A stretch of DNA of 64,000 bases from an uncultured Candidatus Melainabacteria bacterium (GCA_949927415.1 CATLFB010000005.1:104708-168707), one strand, 5' to 3'; numbered from the stretch's first letter, positions 28,932 through 38,133 are shown. Program-made: numbers and translations. The notes: generated by a model from the letters alone, not told the origin.

Positions 28932-29124
28932 AAATATTTTCGATTTTTACAGAAGACTTGTTTAAAGGCATAATTCTGTAATTGAACCAGTAGAAAACGC
29001 CTGCACCGATTGCAAGTATAATCGCAATGATTATAAGAACTTTTGTGATAGCAAAAAATATCCGCAAAATCAGCGAAATCACAAGTACTACTGCAAAAAT
29101 AATTAAAATAGTTGTTAAATCCAT
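28921..29124 (-). CDS. Small membrane protein
   Basis: A 67-residue protein with two closely spaced hydrophobic helices (IFAVVLVISLILRIFF and VLIIIAIILAIGAGVFYWF). It lies directly after plsY on the same strand with no gap, so it is probably co-transcribed. Family unknown; the last codons overlap the convergent upstream gene by 11 bases. Confidence 0.6.
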   Translation of the reverse strand: MDLTTILIIFAVVLVISLILRIFFAITKVLIIIAIILAIGAGVFYWFNYRIMPLNKSSVKIENIFSL

Positions 29125-29730
29125 TTATCTGACCTTGTTTTCTTCACCTTTGATAAGTCTTTGTATATTTGAACGGTGCAAATAAATAATGTAAACAGCA
29201 CCAACTGCGCAATAAGCGATATATGCAACCGGCGCCTTGAAAGCCCACATCAAAAACGGTGAAATCGCAAGTGCGATAATGGAACCCAGAGAAACATATT
29301 TTGATGAATAAGTTATAATGCCCCAGATTGCGGCAATGCAAAGTCCGACCATCCAGTTGAGCGCCAAAATTGTTCCGACACCTGATGCAACAGATTTTCC
29401 GCCCGTAAAATTAAGAAAAACCGACTTGCTGTGGCCGAGAATCACCGCAACCGCCGCCAGAACCGGCAAAAGTCCGATTCCGGTGAAGCTTTTTGCAAAC
29501 AACGCCGCCAAAACAACAGGCAATGCGCCTTTGAATGCGTCCAGAAGAAGTGTTATGAAAAACCATTTTCTTCCCATAACTCTTTTAACGTTTGTCGCAC
29601 CCGTAGAGCCTGACCCGATTGTCCTGATATCCTGTCCGGTCGCAAGTTTGACGATAATATATCCTGTCGGGATTGAACCGATTAAATATGCGCTTATAAT
29701 TACTGCAGCGATTTCAATAAACTTTTCCAT
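29125..29730 (-). CDS. plsY: Glycerol-3-phosphate acyltransferase PlsY
   Basis: A 201-residue multi-spanning membrane enzyme that transfers an acyl group from acyl phosphate to glycerol-3-phosphate, the first step of phospholipid synthesis. Motif 1 is GSGSTGATNVKR near residue 40, motif 2 has GHSKSVFLNFTGGKSVASG near 105. Both match the PlsY loops, with Ser in place of the usual Asn in GSGN. The length is typical. Confidence 0.95.
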   Translation of the reverse strand: MEKFIEIAAVIISAYLIGSIPTGYIIVKLATGQDIRTIGSGSTGATNVKRVMGRKWFFITLLLDAFKGALPVVLAALFAKSFTGIGLLPVLAAVAVILGHSKSVFLNFTGGKSVASGVGTILALNWMVGLCIAAIWGIITYSSKYVSLGSIIALAISPFLMWAFKAPVAYIAYCAVGAVYIIYLHRSNIQRLIKGEENKVR

Positions 29731-29880
29731 AAAACTTCTCCTTAGTGTTTTTATTCTATCACAAACAAATTCCGTTGCTCAAAAACCTTCCACGCTTCTT
29801 TAAAATTCCTCTAAAAGATTGATTTAAAGGCAGGTATGTGATAATATTATATTAAAAGTATATAATTTAATGAGAAGGTT

Positions 29881-30552
29881 ATGAATAGTAAAAGATTAAT
29901 AATTTTAGGTATTTTAATAGTTACAATATCAATCATCGGAAAATTGCTCTGGGGTGCAATGTCTAAGGTTAAAGTTGACGATTTCCATCCGGCGGCTGTA
30001 ATTTTCCTTGTGGATTCTTCCGCGTCAAATCAGAATGCGCTTGCCAATCAGAAAAAAACTTTGAAACAAATATGCAACCTTCTTGATCCGGAAGACCAGA
30101 TTAAGATTTTAAGAGTAAGCGAAGACGCTTATTTGATTTATGAAGGAACCCCGTTTAACAATTCAGGAATCACAAAAGCGCTTGATGCGTTTACAAAATA
30201 TGACAGCAAAGATTACGGAACCGCATACGGCCTTGCTATGAAAAAAGGCTTCAACCATGCGCTTGCTATGCAGAAGGAAGGATATGTTCCGGGAATTGTT
30301 GTTTTCGGCGATCTTGAAAACGAAGGCGCTATTGAAAAACAAATCAACTGGGATTTGCTTCCTAAAAACGTTGAAAGTTCAAAAGAATATATGCCGGAAC
30401 TTTCTATGATGTTTCTCTATGCGCACCCTGAAAAACTCGATATGGTTAAAGAAAAACTTACACCTGTTCTTGGCGAAAAGAAACTTATTGTTGCGCCTGA
30501 GCAAAATATCGACAAGGCCGTAAGACAGTTTATTCACGCGCTTGGCAGATAA
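29881..30552 (+). CDS. Membrane-anchored vWA-like protein
   Basis: A 223-residue protein with an N-terminal hydrophobic helix (LIILGILIVTISIIGKLL) and a vWA-like domain facing the periplasm: VIFLVDSSAS (MIDAS DxSxS), then a Rossmann-like alternation and VVFGDLENEG. It heads a same-strand cluster with an FHA-domain membrane protein and TonB-C-like proteins. It may be a metal-dependent binding module for an envelope partner. The exact family is not recognised. Confidence 0.6.
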   Translation: MNSKRLIILGILIVTISIIGKLLWGAMSKVKVDDFHPAAVIFLVDSSASNQNALANQKKTLKQICNLLDPEDQIKILRVSEDAYLIYEGTPFNNSGITKALDAFTKYDSKDYGTAYGLAMKKGFNHALAMQKEGYVPGIVVFGDLENEGAIEKQINWDLLPKNVESSKEYMPELSMMFLYAHPEKLDMVKEKLTPVLGEKKLIVAPEQNIDKAVRQFIHALGR

Positions 30553-30599
30553 TTTGCTGATAAAAATAATTTACTTAATAAAAATATAAGGGGAATTTT

Positions 30600-32210
30600 A
30601 TGACAATTGTTGTTTCATCTTCAAAACTTGAAAAAGTCTTTGATGAAAAAGACGTAATCAATATCGGTACGAATCCTAACTGCGACTTCAAACTCGATTT
30701 GGACTTTGATGTTCTTATAACATTGCAATATGACCTGAACGAAAACAAATGCGTTTTGATGAACACATTCCACAACGAACGCGTGCTTTTCAAGGGCAAG
30801 CCGATAAAAAAAGTTGAAATCGGAAACATCTGCAAAATAATGTTTGCCGGCAGTGAAGAATTTATCAATATAAAAATTCTTGAAACCGCTCCGGTCAAAA
30901 AAACAGTCACAACAATTGCCAGAGAAGATTTGACCGAAGAAGACATGAAAGCGCTATACGGAAACGACCCGAACGCTGTCACGCGCGTCAAACTTGACAA
31001 ACAAAAAGCCGATATTGAGGCAATGCGGGTAGCGATTATCAAACAGGTTGCATTCCAGATTAACGATTTGAAAGCAAAAATAGCTTCAAACACCCGCACA
31101 AATATATTCCTGCATGTCGCAATGGCAATGAGTTCAATCCTTTGTTCGTTCGGACTTGCAAACTATTTGATGGGACTTTCGATAAAAGAATCTGCAAATT
31201 ATCTTCACCTTCCAACCAATATCAAGGTTTGGGTAATCTGCGCGATTATTGTTTTTGCGGCGGCCGTAATGCTGAAACAGGGGCTGTATCTGTTCTTGCA
31301 GGGGGCTGAAAACAAAAATGTTTCAGGCACTGCAAAATTTGCACAAGGGTTTATCGTTGTGTTCGGCTTGATTTTCATGTTCGGTGTTTATGTTGTCAAT
31401 TTGATTTATTATATGAATTTGAATGATTTTATGATGTTTGCTTTGTGCGTGTCATTGTTCTTCTCAGGCCTTTTGACTGCTCTGTCGCTTGGCTGCGGGT
31501 ATTTTAAACATACGTCGGGCGAATGGGCAATGACTTTGAACAAGTACGAGTACCGTGAAGACTTTGAATCAGTTCTCAAATCTTACAGACAGTGGATTGA
31601 CAGATTCGTAAACAGCTTTTCAAAAACAAAAATCCAAAATATTAAAGACAGAATTTTTAACCTGCAAATCAAATCCGGCGGAGAAATCCTTCTCGGGATA
31701 GTTACAGCGCCGTTTTTGGCTTATGGTGTTTCAAATACGCTTGCGATGTGCTTTCCGGAGGCTGCAGGATGGATAAGAATTTCCGGCTTAAGATTTTCAC
31801 CTGTATTTTTGGTGCTGGCATCGGTTATGATTGTGTTTGCGTTTTTCGCATTTGTCGGCGCATTCACGGCAGCGAAAAAAATCCAGGCCTCTCAAGTAAT
31901 CAAACAAGACGGATACAGCGATTACAGACAACATGGCGTTAGTATTTTCGGGCTTGAGGGAACAAGAAAATTAGACACTGAAAAATTCCGCCTGCTTTCA
32001 ATCGGATGCGCAATTATCTTCATAGAATTCACGATGAACGTTTCGTATTTCGCAACAGAAATCGGCGGGGATTTGAAAGGGCTTGTGACAAGCTTTTTGG
32101 CCGCACTCGTCCCGACAGCAATTCTAATCGCAGAAACATTCATGCTATCAAATACAATGTTTGAAATCTATGCATGTGATGAGGTTATCGCAAAACTTGA
32201 CAAAGACTAG
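30600..32210 (+). CDS. FHA-domain multi-pass membrane protein
   Basis: A 536-residue protein. Residues 1-90 look like a degenerate FHA (phosphothreonine-binding) domain: INIGTNPNCDFKLD, then HNERVLFKGKPIKKVEIG. After a charged linker (EDLTEEDMKALYG) there are about eight transmembrane helices from residue 165 onward in pairs. AAGGGGA precedes the ATG. It lies 47 bases after the vWA-like gene. If the FHA domain is functional, it would read phosphorylation at the membrane; the ligand is unknown. Confidence 0.6.
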   Translation: MTIVVSSSKLEKVFDEKDVINIGTNPNCDFKLDLDFDVLITLQYDLNENKCVLMNTFHNERVLFKGKPIKKVEIGNICKIMFAGSEEFINIKILETAPVKKTVTTIAREDLTEEDMKALYGNDPNAVTRVKLDKQKADIEAMRVAIIKQVAFQINDLKAKIASNTRTNIFLHVAMAMSSILCSFGLANYLMGLSIKESANYLHLPTNIKVWVICAIIVFAAAVMLKQGLYLFLQGAENKNVSGTAKFAQGFIVVFGLIFMFGVYVVNLIYYMNLNDFMMFALCVSLFFSGLLTALSLGCGYFKHTSGEWAMTLNKYEYREDFESVLKSYRQWIDRFVNSFSKTKIQNIKDRIFNLQIKSGGEILLGIVTAPFLAYGVSNTLAMCFPEAAGWIRISGLRFSPVFLVLASVMIVFAFFAFVGAFTAAKKIQASQVIKQDGYSDYRQHGVSIFGLEGTRKLDTEKFRLLSIGCAIIFIEFTMNVSYFATEIGGDLKGLVTSFLAALVPTAILIAETFMLSNTMFEIYACDEVIAKLDKD

Positions 32211-32219
32211 AAATGAAAA

Positions 32220-33116
32220 ATGAAGCGTTTAAAAGGATTTGTAATATTTTTCTATATCTTTTTGACAGTACTGGTGTTAATCGCGCATCCGGTAATGCAT
32301 AAGCCTGTTGCGCTTGAAAATACCCGTTTCAAGATAAAAGAACAATTGATGAATCCGCAAACGCGAAGGATTTCCGACTTTGAAGTCAAACTGAAATTCT
32401 ATCGTGCACATCCGGATATTGCCAAAGCTTCGGACAGCACAATTCACATAAAACCGCAGGATGATGAAAAACAACTCTGGATTGAATACGAAACCGGTGC
32501 TGAAACGCAGGATAGAACCATCAGAATGGGGCCTTCGGGTTCTTTCAAACAAAAAGATGTTGATTTGAAAATCTCCGGAAACGAAACCAAATCCAAAGAT
32601 AGCGAACTTGGTTTTGAAGAGTTTGATATAAAATTTTCCGACAAAGATATTCGTATCACAGATGATTCAAAGAAAACCGATGTCGATTTGCCCACAGATA
32701 TTTCCGATGAAAACGTCCGTCTTAAAGATTCTGATGAGGTCGGAAACCGCAAGTTCAAAGGTACGCGCGAAGAAATTATTGCCTGGAATGTCTGGCGAAG
32801 CGAACTCCAAAACCGTATTATGGATGAATCCGCAATCGAGGCGCCTGTCGGAACTTTGATTCTGTTTTCATTTGATGTTTCAGGAAGCGGCAAAATTTCA
32901 AATCTGCAATACACCTGCACAAACCGCAAGTTTGCTGCAGAGGCAAAAACCGATATGGTGAATATTCTAAAGCATCTGGAAGGCGACAGTATATTGGATT
33001 TCCCTACAAATACCAAGCGCTCTCATGTAAGATTCAAAGGCGGTTTCATTCTGGATTATGATACTGTTTATTCAAAACCGTCTGATTACTCGGATTATGA
33101 AAGGGTTAGATTATGA
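32220..33116 (+). CDS. Envelope protein with TonB-C-like domain
   Basis: A 298-residue protein with an N-terminal membrane helix (FVIFFYIFLTVLVLIAH), a hydrophilic Asp/Lys-rich repeat-like stretch (SDKDIRITDDSKK, DENVRLKDSDE), and a C-terminal domain with VWRSELQNRIMDES and LILFSFDVSGSGKISNLQY, a TonB-C-like pattern. It lies ten bases after the FHA gene, and its stop codon overlaps the next ATG. Confidence 0.6.
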   Translation: MKRLKGFVIFFYIFLTVLVLIAHPVMHKPVALENTRFKIKEQLMNPQTRRISDFEVKLKFYRAHPDIAKASDSTIHIKPQDDEKQLWIEYETGAETQDRTIRMGPSGSFKQKDVDLKISGNETKSKDSELGFEEFDIKFSDKDIRITDDSKKTDVDLPTDISDENVRLKDSDEVGNRKFKGTREEIIAWNVWRSELQNRIMDESAIEAPVGTLILFSFDVSGSGKISNLQYTCTNRKFAAEAKTDMVNILKHLEGDSILDFPTNTKRSHVRFKGGFILDYDTVYSKPSDYSDYERVRL

Positions 33117-33259
33117 GAAATAAAAAAACTTTCCTTATAGCATCAGTTCTGGCGCTTTGCCTGGCAATGGGCGCCGCAACCGCTGTTTTAAGTTCACAAA
33201 AACCTGAAATGCATAAATCATTTATGCTCGAAATTATCAACGTGAAAATTAAGAAATAA
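33113..33259 (+). CDS. 48-residue secreted or membrane peptide
   Basis: An ATG at 33113 overlaps the stop of the preceding gene (ATGA) and opens 48 codons to TAA at 33257-33259. The product starts MRNKKTFLIASVLALCLAMG, a good signal-peptide-like or single-helix segment, and ends in a short basic tail (INVKIKK). The four-base overlap suggests translational coupling. Function unknown; too short for firm assignment. Confidence 0.55.
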   Translation: MRNKKTFLIASVLALCLAMGAATAVLSSQKPEMHKSFMLEIINVKIKK

Positions 33260-33278
33260 TATGTTATAATAAATACAG

Positions 33279-33935
33279 ATGTTTAAATGTTCTGAATGTA
33301 AAAGAGTATATAACGACAGAGTTGATTATTGCGATTGCGGAAACAATATTTTTGAAGAAATTCAAGCACCCCCTGAAAATCAGCCCGCACCGGAATCTGA
33401 AAAGCCGGCATTTCCTGAACATGCCGCAAGACCTATTCTTCCGGTTAATCTGCTTTCAATAATCGTTTTTTCTGCCTGCTGTATTTTTTCTTTGTGTTTT
33501 GTCCTCTTTGCAGGCCCCAAAAACAAAATACAGGAAACTCCACCCACAACAAAACAAAAAGCAGTCGTAAGAGAAATCCCCGCTATAGATAAGATTTGGG
33601 ATGATACACCTGCCTATTTTGTACAGCCAAATGCAAGCGGCGGCTGGGAATCTTATCAGGCCGGATTAATCAATTTATTGCTTTCAAAGTTTGAACTTGC
33701 AAAATTTGAAGGCGGCGGAACATGTGATGTTGAATTTGTTCTCGACAAACATGGCAATATAAAAAAGAAAAAACTCTATCAAAATTCAGCAAATAAACCC
33801 CTTCTTGCCGCCGCAAAAAAAATGATTTCTTCTGTAAGAAGCTACAACCCGCCCCCGCTTGATTATGACGGGCATACTATAACTCTGGAATTTTACGACG
33901 ACAACGATACCTACAAACTTCGTGTTAAAAAATAA
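33279..33935 (+). CDS. Zinc-ribbon, membrane-anchored TonB-C-like protein
   Basis: A 218-residue protein with an N-terminal zinc ribbon (MFKCSECKRVY, then YCDCGNNIF), a Pro/Glu-rich linker, one membrane helix (LLSIIVFSACCIFSLCFVLF) and a C-terminal TonB-like domain (CDVEFVLDKHGNIKKKKLY, then AAKKMISS). The zinc ribbon would be cytoplasmic and the TonB-like part periplasmic. A TATAAT at about 33264 lies just before the ATG, so the mRNA may be almost leaderless. Confidence 0.65.
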   Translation: MFKCSECKRVYNDRVDYCDCGNNIFEEIQAPPENQPAPESEKPAFPEHAARPILPVNLLSIIVFSACCIFSLCFVLFAGPKNKIQETPPTTKQKAVVREIPAIDKIWDDTPAYFVQPNASGGWESYQAGLINLLLSKFELAKFEGGGTCDVEFVLDKHGNIKKKKLYQNSANKPLLAAAKKMISSVRSYNPPPLDYDGHTITLEFYDDNDTYKLRVKK

Positions 33936-33978
33936 CCTCATCATTTTGCGAGGGATTTAAAAAGCGAAGAAAAAATAC

Positions 33979-34088
33979 TTGACAAATTGTTAGTCTTGCC
34001 TTACATTTATATTGTGAATTGATTTACTATTAATTACCGCTAAATGTAAGGGTATTATCAACTCTCCGTATTTCACGGAGATTTTTTT
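33979..34088 (+). ncRNA. Possible short transcript or attenuated leader
   Basis: A TTGACA at 33979-33984 with a 17-base spacer and TACATT at 34002-34007 form a fair promoter. About 50 bases later CTCCGT/ACGGAG forms a short hairpin followed by seven Ts (34063-34088). The predicted RNA is about 75 nt. It ends 106 bases before the MlaA-fusion gene, so it could be a small RNA or a terminated leader of that gene. No known RNA family is recognised. Confidence 0.4.
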
Positions 34089-34193
34089 ATTGTCAACGTT
34101 TATTAACCCTCGAATCTGTCCTCTCGTCTAATAAATTTTACATGCGTGCGCAATAAAATATTTTTATTGAATTCGCATGAATCAGGAGAGATT

Positions 34194-36389
34194 ATGGATA
34201 ATAAATTAAAAAAAATAAGCGTCTATGCGCTTTTGTTCTGCACATTTGCAGGCGCGCCCGCATTTGCGGATGAACCCGCAAGACCGGATTGCAAATGTCC
34301 GGATTACGTTTTTGAGTATCTGGGAAACGATAAATTTGAAAACTTCAACAGAAAAATGTTCAAATTCAATTCCGGTCTGAACAAATACGCAATACGGCCC
34401 GTGCATATTTTGTGGGCGTCGATTATGCCAAAATACGGAATGGACAGGATTAAAGGGGTTGCAACAAACATCGAATATCCGGCAAGACTTGTCAGCAGCC
34501 TTATCCAAAAGGATTTTGAAACCTCCAAAAACGAAACAATCAGATTTTTTACAAACACGACAATCGGCCTTGGCGGAATGTATGATCCTGCAAAACGCTT
34601 TTTGAAAATCCAGCCTTCAAACGAAAATATGGAACAGGCATTTGCCAAATGCAACGTGAAACCCGGCCCGTATCTTGTTTGCCCTGTCATTAACGGTACA
34701 AGCCCGAGAAATATCGCAGGCAAGCTGTTCGATGCCGCCTTAAACCCTTCCTGCTATATAGCAACGCCTGTTCTTGCCGCTGTCAAAGCCGGACTTCTGG
34801 TTAACCGTACTTCATATATGCAGCCTGTGATGAAAATGATTGAATCAAATTATGCAGACCCCTACGATATCACAAGAAAGCTTTACGGTGTCGAAAATTA
34901 CATGAAATGCCACAACTACGACCGCAAAGAAGTTCTTGATACTGCAATTGATTTTGTTCAAAGCGATAAGAATATAGATTCTGATAATCTTCTCTATGAA
35001 ATAGAACCGGAACTTGTAAAAGAGAATTCCGAGACCGAACTTGATACAAGCAAACTTGCAGATTCAGAAATTGATGAAAAAAATATTGCCGATAAAAGTG
35101 AAATCGATTCAGGAGAGCGAATTTCCGTAACCGAAATCATAAACGCCGGCAACAATGCTGATGCAGCAGTTCTAAATGCATACAATACGAAAAATTCTAA
35201 ACTCATGGCCGATATGCTTCTCTTTGATTACAATCCTCAAAACCCGGTGACAGACAGCATGCGAACCGCACTTTTCGATCTTCCGGATGTGGATGAATCT
35301 ATCTGGGCCGAAATATCTCTCTGGAACAGATGTTTTAGCAAACGAATCCGTACTTCAAATGTTAATCTCTATCCGGAACGTGAAAACTACAATTTCAGAT
35401 ATATTCTCCAAAAAGGCACAAAATCTTCTCCGCTTGCGATAATTTTTCCCTCAATCGGCGAAGGCATAATGTCAAGCCACTCTGTTTTGCTTGCCAAAAT
35501 GTTTTATGATGAAGGATATTCTGTCATAATACTCGGAAGTGCTTTTCAGTGGGAGTTTGCCAGAAGTATGCCCGAAGGATACCATCCGGGAATTCCGTCG
35601 CAGGATGCTGATTATCTGAAAACTTTGACACATAAAGTTATCGCAAAACTTCAGGACAAATACAAATATGAGTTCAAAAACCGCGTTGTTTTCGGAACCT
35701 CTTTCGGCGCCTTGACAGCCCTGTTTCTTGCCGACAAAGAGTACAAAAATAATACACTCTCTATCACAAAATACATCTCGGTATGTCCGCCTGTTGAACT
35801 TGTTTATGCAATGGAACAGGTCGACAAGACAACTGCAGAGTGGGAAAAAAATCCTGATAACTTAAAAGACCGCGTCGCAATTACTGCCTCAAAAATTATT
35901 CAAATCGCGCAAATGGACGAAAAAGACCGCGCAAAAATCGAAGAATTGCCGTTTTCAGAATACGAAGCCAAACTTATTACAGGTTTTATAATGCATCAAA
36001 AGTTGTCGGATTTGGTTTACACGCTTGAAAATAAAAACATCTCTGATAAAAAAGAACTTTACCGCCAAATAAACAACATGACATATCAGGATTATGCGCA
36101 AAAATATCTCCTTAGTGCTGGCTTTGAAACAATTCAGGATTTGAGATATGTTTCAAGCCTTCATTCAATTTCTGATTATCTCAAAAACAGCGACAATTAC
36201 AAAGTTTATCATTCCATAAATGACTATCTGACGACTCCCGACCAGCTTAAAAAGTTGAAAGTTTACACCGGCACAAAATCGACTTATATGGATAACGGTT
36301 CTCATCTGGGGTTCTTGTACAGGCCGGAATTTCAGAATGAATTGAAAAAAGACATTTCATTGGGTGTGAAAACCGCAAATCTTGAATAA
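34194..36389 (+). CDS. MlaA-like protein fused to an alpha/beta hydrolase-like domain
   Basis: About 731 residues; start at 34194 (MDNKLKKIS) with CAGGAGAG upstream. The signal peptide ends near AFADEPA. Residues about 35-250 match MlaA/VacJ: FENFNRKMFKFNSGLNKYA, NTTIGLGGMYDPA, NVKPGPYLVCP. MlaA sits in the outer membrane and removes misplaced phospholipids. There is no lipobox Cys at the cleavage point. After an acidic linker, residues about 400-730 look like an alpha/beta hydrolase: LAIIFPSIGEGIMSSHS, then the nucleophile elbow VVFGTSFGALTALFL (GxSxG) and NGSHLGFLYRP with a candidate catalytic His. The fusion suggests a phospholipid-handling protein with its own lipase; that is inference. 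Confidence 0.75.
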   Translation: MDNKLKKISVYALLFCTFAGAPAFADEPARPDCKCPDYVFEYLGNDKFENFNRKMFKFNSGLNKYAIRPVHILWASIMPKYGMDRIKGVATNIEYPARLVSSLIQKDFETSKNETIRFFTNTTIGLGGMYDPAKRFLKIQPSNENMEQAFAKCNVKPGPYLVCPVINGTSPRNIAGKLFDAALNPSCYIATPVLAAVKAGLLVNRTSYMQPVMKMIESNYADPYDITRKLYGVENYMKCHNYDRKEVLDTAIDFVQSDKNIDSDNLLYEIEPELVKENSETELDTSKLADSEIDEKNIADKSEIDSGERISVTEIINAGNNADAAVLNAYNTKNSKLMADMLLFDYNPQNPVTDSMRTALFDLPDVDESIWAEISLWNRCFSKRIRTSNVNLYPERENYNFRYILQKGTKSSPLAIIFPSIGEGIMSSHSVLLAKMFYDEGYSVIILGSAFQWEFARSMPEGYHPGIPSQDADYLKTLTHKVIAKLQDKYKYEFKNRVVFGTSFGALTALFLADKEYKNNTLSITKYISVCPPVELVYAMEQVDKTTAEWEKNPDNLKDRVAITASKIIQIAQMDEKDRAKIEELPFSEYEAKLITGFIMHQKLSDLVYTLENKNISDKKELYRQINNMTYQDYAQKYLLSAGFETIQDLRYVSSLHSISDYLKNSDNYKVYHSINDYLTTPDQLKKLKVYTGTKSTYMDNGSHLGFLYRPEFQNELKKDISLGVKTANLE

Positions 36390-36482
36390 TAATTTTTGCC
36401 TGCCGGGTTTTATTTATTATCTTTTTACAATCCTAAAATGTCCGATTATTGTATACAACACCCTGAAAATGTGATTTTACAG

Positions 36483-36593
36483 TTGACGGATTTCGGGTTT
36501 GGATGGTATAATAAGGAAGTAAAATTAAATAAAATATTTGTGCAAATAAAATTTTTTAAAAGAGTAAGGATAAATTTGTCCTTACTCTTTTTG
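36483..36593 (+). promoter_or_regulatory. Promoter and hairpin leader of the toxin-like gene
   Basis: TTGACG (36483-36488), an 18-base spacer and a perfect TATAAT (36507-36512) form a strong promoter. About 45 bases later AGTAAGGA/TCCTTACT plus flanking A/T pairs forms a hairpin followed by five Ts (36558-36593), ahead of the AAAGGAG ribosome site at about 36630. The hairpin would stop many transcripts before the gene at 36640: an attenuator or small RNA. Confidence 0.6.
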
Positions 36594-36639
36594 CGTATTT
36601 GCACGGATGTAAGTGTCAGAAAAGTCGAAAGGAGAAGAA

Positions 36640-38133
36640 ATGAGACCACTTAATGAAAAACAAATTTACGTGAAGGCCTACCAGAAAGGCGACGGAACAA
36701 AGGTAAAAGCGCATTATCGCGGAGGCAGGGCCGGAGACGATAACCCCGATTCGATGTCAAATGAGGATGGGAAAATTATGCTGCCTGACATTCAGATTGA
36801 TGAAGACGGGCAGGTAATATCTCCCAAAACGCTTGAGGGATATCTCGAAGAGAGAGAATATTTTCCTCAAGATGCATCAACAGAAGGCGAGGTTGCAGAG
36901 GGTGCAAATCGCGGCGTTGAGTCTTCCGGTGACAGTGTTTGGGGAAATATTGGCAGTGTACTTGTAAAAGGGCTTGATATAGCATCCAAAGCTGCGGCTA
37001 TCGCCGAAGAGATTCGCAATTCAGGTTCTGAGGCTGCGAACATTCAAATTAAGCCTCAAATGGGAAATTTAATCGGCGAATTAAAAGAGGTTCAAAAAGC
37101 GTCAGAAGACTTGCAAGCAGAGAACCTGAAAAAGTTGTCGGGTACGAAAAACAAGGAAGAATACGCAAATTTGACTCAAACCTTTGTAAAACAAAAGGAG
37201 ATGAATGCTCAGACGCGCAGTGCCTTGGCGCGTATCGAATATGCCGCAGAAAACAACGATTACGACACCGCGGCCTCCGAACTTCAGAATTATCAGAACA
37301 TTCAGAACGGATATTTGCAGGGGAATGTGGTGAAGAATGATTTGTACATGTATTCAGCAGATCCGAAAGTGAAAAACGTTTCGTTTCGTCAAAAACATCC
37401 GTTACTTCACGAAATTGGTACAAAATATAATACAATCAACATTTCACGAATTCTATCAAAAAATGTTATAAAAGCTATGTATAACAAAGATGAACTTTTA
37501 CGCACTGGGTTGCATGAATTACCTGCTACACAGAAAGTTGGAGTAACAGCAGGTCTTTATTATAAGAATATGGAGACTAAGATACCTGATGCTATTGCCT
37601 TATGGCAAATAGCTGCTGAAAGGTTTGAAGCTAGTGCTGAATATATTAATAAAAATGGTTTTATAGTTAATCAGGTTTCTGATTTACCTGTAGAATTACA
37701 AAATTATGTAAGGCAAAAACTTTACGGACAACTTGGAACTTATGAAGCCAGAGGACTCATGCTAAGGCCAGACAGTTCACTTTCTACAGAGTTAGCATCA
37801 TGTGATTCGTTAAAACAGTTTATTAAAGAAAATTATTCAGCCTTAAGGCAGCATCAAATAGTAAACGGCAGTAAAGAGTTTGGTGACTCTAATAATTTAG
37901 CTCTTGCTTTGGGCAAGGCTGATATAATTAATGCTCATATTGATAATCAAGGTAATTTTAGAGCAATAGTTGCAGATACGTATGAATTTAATAAAGATGA
38001 TCCTCGTTGGGAAGTGGAAAATGCCTATAATGTACAAGTAAATGGTTTGATAGAGAATTATTACATACTTTGTATTGTTGTAATCCCACGTGAGCAATTA
38101 ATACTTTATTTGAGTAACAATAAGCGCCATTAG
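36640..38133 (+). CDS. Modular protein with polymorphic-toxin-like layout
   Basis: About 497 residues, start at 36640 after AAAGGAGAAG. The N-terminus (NEKQIYVKAYQKGDGTKVKAHYRGG) resembles the conserved leader of secreted or phage-associated toxin proteins. A helical segment follows to about residue 260. From about 37420 the DNA becomes clearly more AT-rich and codon use changes (many TTA, AGA, ATA), while the frame stays open. The C-terminal 230 residues hold ALGKADIINAHIDNQGNF and ENAYNVQVNGLIENYY. A conserved N-terminal part joined to a foreign C-terminal part is the polymorphic-toxin pattern. Activity is not recognised. Its end overlaps a convergent membrane protein gene. Confidence 0.6.
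   Translation: MRPLNEKQIYVKAYQKGDGTKVKAHYRGGRAGDDNPDSMSNEDGKIMLPDIQIDEDGQVISPKTLEGYLEEREYFPQDASTEGEVAEGANRGVESSGDSVWGNIGSVLVKGLDIASKAAAIAEEIRNSGSEAANIQIKPQMGNLIGELKEVQKASEDLQAENLKKLSGTKNKEEYANLTQTFVKQKEMNAQTRSALARIEYAAENNDYDTAASELQNYQNIQNGYLQGNVVKNDLYMYSADPKVKNVSFRQKHPLLHEIGTKYNTINISRILSKNVIKAMYNKDELLRTGLHELPATQKVGVTAGLYYKNMETKIPDAIALWQIAAERFEASAEYINKNGFIVNQVSDLPVELQNYVRQKLYGQLGTYEARGLMLRPDSSLSTELASCDSLKQFIKENYSALRQHQIVNGSKEFGDSNNLALALGKADIINAHIDNQGNFRAIVADTYEFNKDDPRWEVENAYNVQVNGLIENYYILCIVVIPREQLILYLSNNKRH

Noticed and set aside
32444..33016. 190-codon minus-strand frame
   Set aside because: Opposite the TonB-C-like gene, Ser/Phe-rich antisense composition, no ribosome site.
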